Shown in pieces: positions 17,644 through 25,572 of a DNA stretch of 64,000 bases. The notes under the pieces are model-generated. The model searched no databases. It had not been told where the DNA came from and saw nothing but the letters and a program-made list of their open reading frames with translations. The stretch is from JABAYQ01 sp049890095 (GTDB lineage Bacteria; Bacteroidota; Bacteroidia; Flavobacteriales; UBA7312): NCBI GenBank assembly GCA_049890095.1, contig JBMHCD010000005.1, forward strand, positions 62,001 through 126,000, written 5' to 3'. Each line of letters opens with the position of its first letter. Position 1 is the first letter of the stretch. A program made the translations under genes and the position numbers.

Positions 17644-18657
17644 TTAACTTCTTTTTCTAATCATTTCCGAAATTCCATTTACAAATGTGTCACCTGAGTT
17701 TAAGCTTTCAACAAGTTGTATTTTTTCTCCACCATGTTCTTCGAATAATTCTTGGTATTCATCACCAATTTCTATTGTTGTTTCTAGACAGTCTGCAACA
17801 AAGGCCGGAGAGAAAACTAACATCTTTTTAACTCCCTGTTTTGCTTTTTCTATAATTATTTCGTCGGAAAAAGGCTCAACCCAACCTCTTCCAAGGCGAG
17901 ACTGAAAACCAACACTATAATCACTTTCTTTTAAACCTAATTTTTCGGCAAGTAAAAAAACGGTTTGATAGCAAGTTGCTTTATAACAAAATTTATTTTT
18001 GTTATTAACCCCATGTTCACAATCATTATCTTTACACAAACTGTCGTTATATACTTTGTTAACATGTCTTTCTGGTAGTCCATGAAAACTAAACAAAACA
18101 TGATCGTAATCAGAAATAGTATGTTTTAAACCGCTTTCTACAAAACCATTGATATAAAATTCTTGATCGTAGAATTGAGGTAAGAAATTTAACTCTGGAA
18201 TAACCCACCATTTGCTAATAACATCCATTGCTTCTTCAATTACGGATCCATTTGTAGCCGATGCATAATGAGGGAATAAAGGAAGAATCATTATTTGTTC
18301 AAAATTGTAGCTCTGCCACTTTTGTAATGTTTTTCTAAGAGAGGGATTTTTATATCTCATAGCAAATTCGACATGATATTCATCTCCTAATTTTTGAGAT
18401 AATTTTTGGCAAAGCTCTTCAGTATGATAAATAATTGGTGAGCCTTTGTCCGTCCATAATTCCTTATAAACTTTAGCAGACTTAGGTGCTCTAAATGGTA
18501 CTATAATACCATTAACTAATATTTTTCTTAATAACCATGGAATATCAATTACTCTTTTGTCATTTAAAAACTGGAATAAATAACTTCTTACGTCTTTAGT
18601 TTTAGGACTATCTGGTGTTCCTAAGTTAACCAGTAAAACAGCTTTTTTAGCTTTCAT
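17644..18657 (-). CDS. hemH: Ferrochelatase
   Basis: A 337-residue HemH, inserting ferrous iron into protoporphyrin IX. It begins AVLLVNLGTPDSP. The catalytic His192 is in SFHGLPERHV, and the C-terminal FQSRLGRGWVEPFSD and PAFVADCLETTIEI motifs are intact. There are clustered cysteines in the central part (CKDNDCEHG, CYKATC), as in iron-sulfur-containing ferrochelatases; whether a cluster is bound is not known. It is the first gene of the hem block, with a -7 box about 40 nt upstream. Confidence 0.96.
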   Translation of the reverse strand: MKAKKAVLLVNLGTPDSPKTKDVRSYLFQFLNDKRVIDIPWLLRKILVNGIIVPFRAPKSAKVYKELWTDKGSPIIYHTEELCQKLSQKLGDEYHVEFAMRYKNPSLRKTLQKWQSYNFEQIMILPLFPHYASATNGSVIEEAMDVISKWWVIPELNFLPQFYDQEFYINGFVESGLKHTISDYDHVLFSFHGLPERHVNKVYNDSLCKDNDCEHGVNNKNKFCYKATCYQTVFLLAEKLGLKESDYSVGFQSRLGRGWVEPFSDEIIIEKAKQGVKKMLVFSPAFVADCLETTIEIGDEYQELFEEHGGEKIQLVESLNSGDTFVNGISEMIRKRS

Positions 18658-18962
18658 TTAAAATTAGATAAAATTGAGTAATAAATATTTTGAATTGCAA
18701 ATTTAATCAATATTTGAAAAGTTTAATGTGGTTATAAGATTTTCAATGGAACATTTTTTTTGTGCAAAAAAAAAGTAAATTGAAGATGAAACTTGTTTGA
18801 GTACATGTTATGATTTTTAATGTGAAATTAGACTGGCTTAAGAAAAAATGTTGACGAAAGTGTATTTAAAGCCGATAAAACAATAAAATTCCACGAAGAC
18901 AGGGGGTTTATTTTTTATAAAAATCTCCTAAGAAAAGTTAATTTTCCAGTTCAATTTTAAGG
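18658..18962. other. Intergenic region between hemH and a decayed kinase gene
   Basis: About 305 bases without a gene. Apart from the -7 box for hemH at 18698-18705 I see no hairpin terminator, repeat or coding remnant. The A/T tracts near 18750-18775 look like simple composition. This would be the regulatory region of the whole heme transcript. Confidence 0.5.
18698..18705 (-). promoter_or_regulatory. -7 promoter box of the hem operon
   Basis: The minus strand reads TAAATTTG (TAnnTTTG), placing the transcript start about 35 nt upstream of the hemH ATG. No -33 TTG at normal spacing was found. Confidence 0.45.
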
Positions 18963-19632
18963 ATGACACTAAGACTTCTAAATACAAACAAAGATTTATG
19001 CTTTAGATTGACTATAGTTCCGTTAGTCGGAATTATTACACCTAGCTTAACGAATGTTTTGCCAGATGGTGTGGTGTTGGATACTTTTTTTGCAAAAAAA
19101 TCCATATATATTTACAATGATTGCGGTTGTAGTTCTATTTGAGATCAATCGCCTTTCTTTGAGGTATTGCAGAAGAAAGTTAAAAGCATTTTCTTCGATC
19201 GTTGTTAGGTTGATTATTCAATTGTTTCTTCTGGTGGTTATTACTTCGGTACTATTGGTGTTCTTTCTTAATTTGTGGTATGGTCAAATTCTTAATGTAG
19301 ATAATTTTGGAGATAATGTGGTGAGTAATGTGTATGTTGGATTATCAGCAGCTATAATTTTTACTTTATACTATGATATGTCTTACTACATTGCAATTTG
19401 GCAAAGAGAAAATCTTCTCAATAAGCAGTTAGAGATAGAGAATGTGAAAAGTCAGTTGTTGATTTTGAAAAATCAATTGTCTCCACATTTTATGTTTAAT
19501 GCTCTGAGTAATCTATCTGCTTTAATAGATAGTGATAAAGAGAAGGCTTCTGAGTTTTTAACAAAATTTTCAGAGGCTTATAGGTATTTGTTAAAGCATG
19601 ATGATGCGATATTTCCTAGTTTAGAAGTATAG
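18963..19632 (+). pseudogene. Decayed LytS-type sensor histidine kinase (frameshifted, C-terminally truncated)
   Basis: The first frame (ATG 18963 to TGA 19142) encodes a plausible N-terminus (LNTNKDLCFRLTIVPLVGII). The continuation, with three or four membrane segments and the His_kinase motif, is in the next frame from about 19085. The change of frame falls in the run of T and A bases at 19084-19100. The second frame contains LKNQLSPHFMFNALSNL, with the phosphoacceptor His of LytS/YehU kinases, and reaches AYRYLLKHDD before ending at 19630. The ATPase domain (about 120 residues) and the usual partner LytTR regulator are absent. It is therefore broken twice and should not signal. Confidence 0.8.
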
Positions 19633-19936
19633 AAAATCATAATCGTAAAACACGAACTTAAAATTAAAATAAAATAATACAGAATATATAAAATTTCTAG
19701 AGCTTGGTCGCTGAAAAAATCTAATATATTCTTTAAAAAAAATATTAGGATTAAAAAGACTTACAATAATTATAATTGCTTGTACAAATGAAATATATTT
19801 GAGTAGTTTTTTAAGATTCATTTAACTTTTTTAAAGTAGAGCTTCACAACGCTAATAAATAAATAATTTAACGTAAACAAACGTTTATAAATCCAAATTT
19901 AAAATTTAGTAACTTTACATAATAAAAATAAAAAAA
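19633..19936. other. Intergenic region after the kinase remnant
   Basis: About 304 bases. A minus-strand frame at 19621-19821 could encode a 66-residue hydrophobic peptide, but nothing supports it as a gene. A near-consensus -7 box (TAACTTTA, 19910-19917) precedes the thioredoxin-like gene. The kinase remnant ends abruptly at the left edge, so part of this DNA probably arrived by deletion joining. Confidence 0.4.
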
Positions 19937-20539
19937 ATGAAACACATATTTATTAGCCTATTATTCGCTTTTGCGACATTAACTTCTTTTGCTCAAAACT
20001 ATCCTACTTTGGATATTGGTCAGAAATGCCCTTCAACAGATTTGAAATTATGGTCTGTTGACAAGGAATTTTATCAGCTTAAGGATAACTTTAATAGTGA
20101 TGGTTTATTAGTCATTTTTACTTGTAATACTTGCCCTTTTGTTGTTAAATGGGAAGATCGTTATAAAATGTTGGAAAAACTTTGTCGCGATAATAACGTT
20201 AAAATGGTGTATGTAAACTCCAATGCTAAAAAAAGGAAAGATGATGATTCTTTTCAAGCTATGCAAGATCATGCTAAGAAGTTAGATTATCAATTTCCAT
20301 ATGTACTAGATAAAAATAGTTCGTTAGCTAATGCTTTTGGAGCAAAAACAACACCACATATTTTTCTCTTTAATAAAGAAAAAGTGTTGGTGTATAAAGG
20401 AGCAATTGACGATAATTATGAATCGGCAAAAGATGTTCGTAATTTTTATTTAAAAGATGCTATTGAGCAAATGGTAGTAGGAGTAAAAATAAAAACTGCA
20501 AAAACCAAAGCAGTAGGATGTAGCATAAAACGATTTTAA
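19937..20539 (+). CDS. Secreted thioredoxin-fold (AhpC/TSA-type) protein
   Basis: A 200-residue protein with a signal peptide (about 1-19, ending SFAQ) and a redoxin domain. The motif TCNTCPFVVKWEDRY carries a CxxC (CNTC) and the CPF element seen in Bacteroidota periplasmic thioredoxin-like proteins. The cis-Pro region is AKTTPHIFLF. Likely function is thiol exchange or peroxide reduction outside the inner membrane; the substrate is unknown. It stands alone, ending in a strong bidirectional terminator. Confidence 0.8.
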   Translation: MKHIFISLLFAFATLTSFAQNYPTLDIGQKCPSTDLKLWSVDKEFYQLKDNFNSDGLLVIFTCNTCPFVVKWEDRYKMLEKLCRDNNVKMVYVNSNAKKRKDDDSFQAMQDHAKKLDYQFPYVLDKNSSLANAFGAKTTPHIFLFNKEKVLVYKGAIDDNYESAKDVRNFYLKDAIEQMVVGVKIKTAKTKAVGCSIKRF

Positions 20540-20560
20540 AATTAAAACAATTTATACCTC

Positions 20561-20595
20561 AAAAAAAAGCGAATGAATAATCATTCGCTTTTTTT
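20561..20595. terminator. Bidirectional Rho-independent terminator
   Basis: Perfect stem AAAGCGAATGA / TCATTCGCTTT with loop ATAA, flanked by A and T runs. It separates the convergent thioredoxin-like gene and the SRPBCC gene and reaches the last codons of the latter. Confidence 0.9.
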
Positions 20596-21055
20596 ATTGA
20601 TTAAATTTTTGGTCCATAACTTTCCATCTATAATCAAAAATAGATTTTAATTGATTTTTAATCAGAACATAGTTGGCTATGTCTCCTAAAATTCCAAATG
20701 GTGGTTTGTAGGTAACAATATCGGTCATTAGAATTCCTCCGTCTTTTTCTTCAAAAAAATGTTGATGATGCCACAAGCTGTAAGGACCGACTCTTTGTTC
20801 ATCGATAAAAAAATGCTTGTCTCTAACTTGGGTAATTTCTGTTACCCAATTCATCTTGATTCCTAATAAAGGACTTACTTTATAGGTAATAATCATTCCA
20901 GGATACATCTTTTCGGGCAGATCTTTTGAAGTAATATCAAAAAGCATATGATCTGGAGTTATTTCTTTTAAGTTTTTAGGAGAAGAAGCAAAGTCCCAAA
21001 TAGTTTCTAAATCCGTTTTAAGAAATTGTTCAACTTTGAATTGATAATGAGCCAT
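20594..21055 (-). CDS. SRPBCC-fold ligand-binding protein
   Basis: A 153-residue protein of the START-like SRPBCC superfamily. It has an N-terminal strand-helix element (FLKTDLETIWDFASSPKNL), a central ITPDHMLFDI, and a C-terminal long helix. Related Bacteroidota proteins are often labelled cell division inhibitor or polyketide cyclase-like without evidence. No catalytic residues can be named. A -7 box (TATATTTG, minus strand, 21092-21099) lies 36 nt upstream. Confidence 0.75.
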   Translation of the reverse strand: MAHYQFKVEQFLKTDLETIWDFASSPKNLKEITPDHMLFDITSKDLPEKMYPGMIITYKVSPLLGIKMNWVTEITQVRDKHFFIDEQRVGPYSLWHHQHFFEEKDGGILMTDIVTYKPPFGILGDIANYVLIKNQLKSIFDYRWKVMDQKFNQ

Positions 21056-21091
21056 TAATTTTTTGTATAATTATTAATTAAAATAGTTATA

Positions 21092-21099
21092 CAAATATA
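21092..21099 (-). promoter_or_regulatory. -7 box of the SRPBCC gene
   Basis: Minus strand TATATTTG matches TAnnTTTG, 36 nt before the ATG at 21055. Confidence 0.4.
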
Positions 21100-21120
21100 C
21101 TTAGTTTTTCACCAAAAATA

Positions 21121-22605
21121 CTATTTGAGGATTAGTTTTTGTTGAATAATTTGATCATCACAAATGATAGAAATAAAATACAAGCCAGCATTAAGATTGT
21201 CTTTGTAAATAATAAAGCTTTCACTATTAATTGTTTGACTTCTTACCTTTCTTGCTTTTGTGTCAAATAGTTCATATCTAATTGCTTTTTGATTTAAGCT
21301 AATTGTAGTGCTTTTTTCGAATGGATTAGGAGCTATAAAGATATGATTACTATTATCAGTGATAGAACTAACTGTTGCACATTCATTTTCGCATTCTTCC
21401 AAACTAGCAAAAGTTCCTTCTTGTCCAAACTGACCAACATCCACACAAGTTTCCATAATACAGTTGTATGAAGATTGGTTATTATTTTCACATTCATTTT
21501 CACACTCTTCCAAACTATCGAAGGAACCTTCTTGTCCGAATTGACCAATGTCTATACACGCACCAGCGATACATTCGTAAGATGATTGGGCATTAGCTTC
21601 ACATTCGTCTTCACATTCTTCTAAAGTGTCGAATGATCCTTCTTGTCCGAATTGACCAATGTCTATACATGCCCCAGCAATACATTCAAAAGATGAATCA
21701 TCACCCTCTGAGATACATTCTTCTTCACATGCTTGAAGACTTTCAAAAGAGCCAGATTGCCCAAATTGGCTTACATCTACACAGTTTCCAAGAATACATT
21801 CATAAATGAAATCTTCGTTTGATGAGCATTCTTGTTCACATTCTTGTAAACTGGCATACGATCCTTCTTGACCAAACTGACCTACATCTACACAACTACC
21901 TGCTAAACATTCGTATATCAGTTCTTGGTTCGATGAGCATTCTTGTTCACATTCTTGTAAGCTAGCATAAGATCCTTCTTGACCGAACTGACCTACATCG
22001 ATACATCCGTTTGCAATACAATCATATGTTAAGCAACCGTCAATAGTATTTAATTCAGACCATTCGTTAGCATTTTGATTAAGAATACCATCGCCCAGAC
22101 ATTCGTAATAATTGCAACTGTCCACAAAAAATTCGCAGCCTACACAATAATATTCTCCATTTTCTACACAACCATCAAAACACGACCCATCTTCAATAGT
22201 TGCCTGAGGATTGTAGTTTATGGCAAATGGATTTGTACATCCTTCCACATCGTCTTGCCCTGGAGAGGAAGTCATCATCCATTGTTGATCTTGAAAAACT
22301 AAAGTGTCTATAGTTGTGCACGATAATGAATCCAAAGTATAGGTCTGAATAACAATAATTGTTTGGTTTGGAGACAGGTTAAAAAGAGTAATACTTGAAC
22401 CTTGATCACTACCTCCATTGTTTTGCTGATCGAAATATTCCCAGTAAATAGTAGGAGTAAAAATGGACACAATTCCTGCAGATTGTAATTCAACCTGATT
22501 TGGGTTTTGACTTATAATGTTGGTGCTTAACTCTTCGCAGATATTTTGAGCATTACTTACTAAAGAAAACGCAAAAGCAATGATAAGGATAAGGGAATTC
22601 TTCAT
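21121..22605 (-). CDS. Secreted Cys-rich repeat protein with T9SS sorting domain
   Basis: A 494-residue exported protein: signal peptide 1-19 (ending SNAQ). An N-terminal region of unknown fold (20-118) precedes a GCTNPFAINYNP...DGSC element (122-142) seen in many Bacteroidota surface proteins. A Cys-rich linker follows, then six tandem repeats of 37-38 residues (194-409), and a type A T9SS sorting domain (about 425-494, IAPNPFEKSTTISL...AGLYFISI). Each repeat has four Cys in the pattern C-x(5)-C-x(n)-C-x(3)-C, with a near-invariant GQFGQEGS core, which suggests two disulfides per unit. Function is unknown; a surface adhesin or spacer is plausible. Confidence 0.8.
   Translation of the reverse strand: MKNSLILIIAFAFSLVSNAQNICEELSTNIISQNPNQVELQSAGIVSIFTPTIYWEYFDQQNNGGSDQGSSITLFNLSPNQTIIVIQTYTLDSLSCTTIDTLVFQDQQWMMTSSPGQDDVEGCTNPFAINYNPQATIEDGSCFDGCVENGEYYCVGCEFFVDSCNYYECLGDGILNQNANEWSELNTIDGCLTYDCIANGCIDVGQFGQEGSYASLQECEQECSSNQELIYECLAGSCVDVGQFGQEGSYASLQECEQECSSNEDFIYECILGNCVDVSQFGQSGSFESLQACEEECISEGDDSSFECIAGACIDIGQFGQEGSFDTLEECEDECEANAQSSYECIAGACIDIGQFGQEGSFDSLEECENECENNNQSSYNCIMETCVDVGQFGQEGTFASLEECENECATVSSITDNSNHIFIAPNPFEKSTTISLNQKAIRYELFDTKARKVRSQTINSESFIIYKDNLNAGLYFISIICDDQIIQQKLILK
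21379..22026 (-). repeat. Six tandem ~111-114 bp coding repeats
   Basis: DNA encoding the six Cys-rich units, starting at residues 194, 231, 268, 306, 343 and 380. Adjacent units remain very similar at DNA level (repeated TCTTGTCCGAATTGACC-like cores), pointing to recent duplication and likely copy-number variation. Confidence 0.85.
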
Positions 22606-22654
22606 TTTTTTAAAAATTTTTGTAAATATAAAAAAATCTGTGAGTAAAGAATTT

Positions 22655-23677
22655 CTACACTGCTAATCTTGAAATAGGGGAGGTATCTTGTGTTGCAAAA
22701 TCGTTTTTCAAATATTTGAAATAGGCAGTAACAGCTATCATTGCAGCATTATCGGTGCAATACGAAAAAGGGGGTATGTAGGTTTTAATATCGGAATCTA
22801 TTTCTAAATCTTTAAGCGATTGTCGGAGCGATGAGTTTGCTGAAACACCACCAGCAATAGCAATTTCTTTTATATTGGTCGATTGACTAGCATAAGCTAT
22901 CTTTTCCATTAAAATAGAAACAATAGCATGTTGAATGGAGGCACATAAATCGTTTAGATTTTCTTTTATGAAATTGGGATTTTCCTTTTGATTTTTTTGG
23001 ATTGAGTATAAAATACTTGTTTTTAATCCACTAAAGCTAAAATCATATCCTTTTACTTTTGGCTTTCCAAAAGCGAAAGCATGTTTATTTCCATCTTTTG
23101 CATATTTGTCTATTAGAGGTCCGCCAGGGTATGGAAGTCCTAAAATTTTTGCGGATTTGTCAAATGCTTCACCAGCAGCATCGTCAATAGTTTCACCTAA
23201 TAATTCAAAGTTTAAATAGTCATTTACCCTAACGATTTGGGTGTGTCCTCCTGAAACAGTTAAGCATAAAAAAGGAAATTTTGGAGATGGATTAATGTGA
23301 TCGTCAATAAAATGAGCAAGAATGTGTGCTTGCATATGATTAACGTCTATAATTGGAACATCAAGTGCTAGTCCCAAAGCTTTGGCAAAAGAAACACCAA
23401 CAAGTAATGAACCAAGTAATCCCGGACCTTTCGTAAAGGCAACGGCATCAATATCTTTTTTGTTGATCTTGGCTTGTTTGATGGCTTGATCTACAACAGG
23501 AATAATATTTTGTTGATGTGCCCTAGAAGCTAGTTCGGGAACAACTCCTCCATATTTTTGATGAATTACTTGATTGGCAATTACATTAGACAATATATGC
23601 TTGTTTTGAATAACTGCAGCACTAGTATCATCACAGGAAGATTCGATTGCAAGAATGGTAACTTTTTTATTTATCAT
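22655..23677 (-). CDS. tsaD: tRNA N6-adenosine threonylcarbamoyltransferase
   Basis: A 340-residue TsaD (Kae1/Gcp) of the t6A37 tRNA modification pathway. It begins ILAIESSCDDTSAAV. The metal-binding motif HMQAH has His114 and His118. Other motifs are PGLLGSLLVG, CLTVSGGHTQI and the late SYCTDNAAMIA. Length is typical. The start overlaps the 3' end of ribBA by 11 nt, so the pair is probably translationally coupled. Confidence 0.97.
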   Translation of the reverse strand: MINKKVTILAIESSCDDTSAAVIQNKHILSNVIANQVIHQKYGGVVPELASRAHQQNIIPVVDQAIKQAKINKKDIDAVAFTKGPGLLGSLLVGVSFAKALGLALDVPIIDVNHMQAHILAHFIDDHINPSPKFPFLCLTVSGGHTQIVRVNDYLNFELLGETIDDAAGEAFDKSAKILGLPYPGGPLIDKYAKDGNKHAFAFGKPKVKGYDFSFSGLKTSILYSIQKNQKENPNFIKENLNDLCASIQHAIVSILMEKIAYASQSTNIKEIAIAGGVSANSSLRQSLKDLEIDSDIKTYIPPFSYCTDNAAMIAVTAYFKYLKNDFATQDTSPISRLAV

Positions 23678-24878
23678 CTAGCTTATACAATGTATGTCCC
23701 ATTTTATCTCTTTTGGTTTTAAGATAAAACTCGTTGTGTTGATTAGAATCAATTTCGATAGCAATATTTTCCACTATTTCCAAACCATAGCCCATAAGTC
23801 CAGTTCTTTTTTGTGGGTTGTTACTCATTAGTTTGATTTTTTTTATGCCTAGAGATCTCAAAATTTGAGCTCCAACACCATAATCTCTGGAATCGGCTTT
23901 AAAGCCTAAATCTTCATTTGCCTCTACTGTATCTCTACCACTTTCTTGAAGCTTATATGCTTTTAATTTGTTGAGTAAACCAATTCCTCTTCCTTCTTGA
24001 TTCATATAAACAATCACACCTTTCCCTTCTTCTTCAACCATTTTCATTGCTGCTGTAAGTTGTGGGCCACAATCGCATCTACAAGAGCCAAAAATATCTC
24101 CAGTAATGCAAGAAGAGTGTACTCGAACAAGTATATCTTCATCTTCGTTCCATTTTCCTTTAACCAATGCCAAATGCAATTGATCGTTTGTTTTTTGTCG
24201 GAAAGCATGCAATTCAAATTCACCTATGTCGGTAGGTAACATGATGTTTACCTCTTTAACGATTAACGATTCGTTTTGAATTCGATATTCAATAAGATCT
24301 TTTATGGTTACAATTTTGAGTTGGTGCTTTTTGGCAATTTCAATTAATTCTGGCATTCTAGCCATGGTGCCATTCTCATTCATGATTTCTACAATAACTC
24401 CAGCAGGATACAAGCCTGCTAGTCTTGCAAAATCGATAGCTGCTTCGGTATGCCCAGCTCTACGTAAAACACCACCTTTTCGAGCTTTTAAAGGAAAAAT
24501 ATGACCAGGTTTTCCTAGTGTTGAAGGGTCAACATCAGGATCAACTAGTGCCTTAATAGTTTTGGAACGATCGCTAGCAGAAATACCAGTAGTACATCCA
24601 TTTCCAATCAAATCTACAGAAACAGTAAAAGGAGTTTCGTATTCTGCAGTATTTTTACCAACCATTAATTCCAGACCAAGTTCTTCACATCTATCTTCAA
24701 TAAGAGGAGCGCAAATTAGTCCCCTACCATGAGTAGCCATAAAATTAATCATTTCAGGAGTAACTTTATCAGCAGCAGCTAAAAAATCACCTTCGTTCTC
24801 CCTGTCTTCATCATCAACAACGATAATGATTTTACCTTGTTTAATATCTTCAATAGCTTCTTCAATAGTGTTGAGCAT
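23667..24878 (-). CDS. ribBA: Bifunctional 3,4-DHBP synthase / GTP cyclohydrolase II
   Basis: A 403-residue fusion for the two entry steps of riboflavin synthesis. The N-terminal RibB half (about 1-200) has DDEDRENEGDF, TGISASDRS and RAGHTEAAID. The C-terminal RibA half (about 205-403) has the zinc ligands Cys257, Cys268 and Cys270 (SSCITGDIFGSCRCDCG), followed by the GTP-binding NQEGRGIGLLNK and the NNPQKRTGL segment. Both halves look catalytically intact. A -7 box lies 20 nt upstream. Confidence 0.97.
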   Translation of the reverse strand: MLNTIEEAIEDIKQGKIIIVVDDEDRENEGDFLAAADKVTPEMINFMATHGRGLICAPLIEDRCEELGLELMVGKNTAEYETPFTVSVDLIGNGCTTGISASDRSKTIKALVDPDVDPSTLGKPGHIFPLKARKGGVLRRAGHTEAAIDFARLAGLYPAGVIVEIMNENGTMARMPELIEIAKKHQLKIVTIKDLIEYRIQNESLIVKEVNIMLPTDIGEFELHAFRQKTNDQLHLALVKGKWNEDEDILVRVHSSCITGDIFGSCRCDCGPQLTAAMKMVEEEGKGVIVYMNQEGRGIGLLNKLKAYKLQESGRDTVEANEDLGFKADSRDYGVGAQILRSLGIKKIKLMSNNPQKRTGLMGYGLEIVENIAIEIDSNQHNEFYLKTKRDKMGHTLYKLDDK

Positions 24879-24897
24879 CCTTGTCTAAATTTTGATG

Positions 24898-24905
24898 CAA
24901 AGATA
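24898..24905 (-). promoter_or_regulatory. -7 promoter box of ribBA-tsaD
   Basis: Minus strand TATCTTTG (TAnnTTTG), implying a leader of about 14 nt before the ribBA ATG at 24878. That is too short for an FMN riboswitch, and none is visible. Confidence 0.5.
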
Positions 24906-24936
24906 AGCTATTATGACAATTGGTAAGACTAATAAA

Positions 24937-25371
24937 TTAATCTAATTTTCTAGTCCAAGTGCTTGTTCTACCAAATATTGGTAAGCCAACATATCCTCTC
25001 AGGTCTAATTTATTATCCGAAACTAGAGTCATTGTACCATTGTAGGTGTTTCCGCTTTTAGGGTCGTAAATTTCACCATCTTCCCAAACATTATCTTCAT
25101 CTAATTTAAAATTGTACATAATAACCATTCCTAATCTAGATCTAGATCGTAAACTTTCATCAGGATTTAAAGGATCGGTTTTTGGGTTTCCGTTTTCATC
25201 GTTAGGATTTAACATCCAAATAATTTTCCCCTGAAAAGAGTCTCCATTTTGACTAATTTCAATAACCGCATCTTTTTCTTGATTATACCAATTACCACTA
25301 ATTGATGATGAGTTTTGACTGTAGGCAACAAAGCCTAGTAGCATAGTCAGTGCTAAGATTAAATTTTTCAT
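24937..25371 (-). CDS. Secreted DUF2147 protein
   Basis: A 144-residue protein from the ATG at 25371, chosen because it gives a signal peptide (MKNLILALTMLLGFVAYSQ). The mature part matches DUF2147: ISGNWYNQEKDAVIEI near the start, FQGKIIWMLNPNDENG, and the Gly-rich C-terminal LDLRGYVGLPIFGRTSTWTR. The family is an exported beta-barrel-like domain of unknown function common in Bacteroidota and Proteobacteria. Confidence 0.85.
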   Translation of the reverse strand: MKNLILALTMLLGFVAYSQNSSSISGNWYNQEKDAVIEISQNGDSFQGKIIWMLNPNDENGNPKTDPLNPDESLRSRSRLGMVIMYNFKLDEDNVWEDGEIYDPKSGNTYNGTMTLVSDNKLDLRGYVGLPIFGRTSTWTRKLD

Positions 25372-25420
25372 ACTATTTTTTAATTTGAATACAAGTATAG
25401 TTTTTTTTGAGATAGGGTAC

Positions 25421-25455
25421 AAAAAAAGCTGCCTGGGTATTTCTACTCAGGCAGC
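25421..25455 (-). terminator. Rho-independent terminator of the candidate small RNA
   Basis: A twelve-position stem with a GAAA loop and one A-C mismatch on the minus strand, then a seven-T run at 25427-25421. It could also end read-through from the upstream thioesterase gene. Confidence 0.8.
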
Positions 25456-25498
25456 CCCTTAAAGCCATGAAAAAACTTACTTCCCTCTCCCTAATGGG
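25421..25498 (-). ncRNA. Candidate small RNA, about 78 nt, with own promoter and terminator
   Basis: Between a DUF2147 gene and a thioesterase gene the minus strand carries a compact unit. A -7 box TAACTTTG (25511-25504) has a TTG sixteen bases further upstream. The predicted start is near 25498, followed by a G/C-rich body (CCCATTAGGGAGAGGGAAG, then CATGGCTTTAAGGGG). It ends in a 12-position stem GCTGCCTGAGTA / TACCCAGGCAGC with one mismatch, closed by a GAAA tetraloop and followed by seven T. It is far richer in G/C than the surrounding intergenic DNA, as expected for a structured RNA in an AT-rich genome. It lacks the conserved motifs of SRP RNA, and is much too short for tmRNA or RNase P RNA. 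Function unknown. Confidence 0.6.
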
Positions 25499-25503
25499 AA
25501 TTA

Positions 25504-25530
25504 CAAAGTTAAATAATTAATTTTAAACAA
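25504..25530 (-). promoter_or_regulatory. Promoter of the candidate small RNA
   Basis: Minus strand TTG (25530-25528), 16 bases, then TAACTTTG (25511-25504). The -7 box is a full consensus match; the spacing is one or two bases shorter than usual for Bacteroidota. Confidence 0.5.
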
Positions 25531-25572
25531 TGTTTATATTTTAATAAAAAAATAGAAAAAAAATCAATAAAG

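Noticed and set aside
19621..19821. Minus-strand 66-residue hydrophobic frame next to the kinase remnant
   Set aside because: No recognisable family, extreme Phe/Tyr/Ile bias as expected from A/T-rich noise, no promoter box at its start, and it overlaps the end of the kinase remnant.
24878..24936. FMN riboswitch upstream of ribBA
   Set aside because: The promoter box leaves a leader of about 14 nt and none of the conserved RFN sequence blocks is present.
25467..25520. Plus-strand 17-codon frame MKKLTSLSLMGITKLNN that looks like a leader peptide
   Set aside because: It lies antisense within the candidate small RNA and its promoter; no plus-strand promoter, and the downstream plus-strand DNA leads only into the 3' end of a minus-strand gene. 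The similarity to a leader peptide is probably chance.
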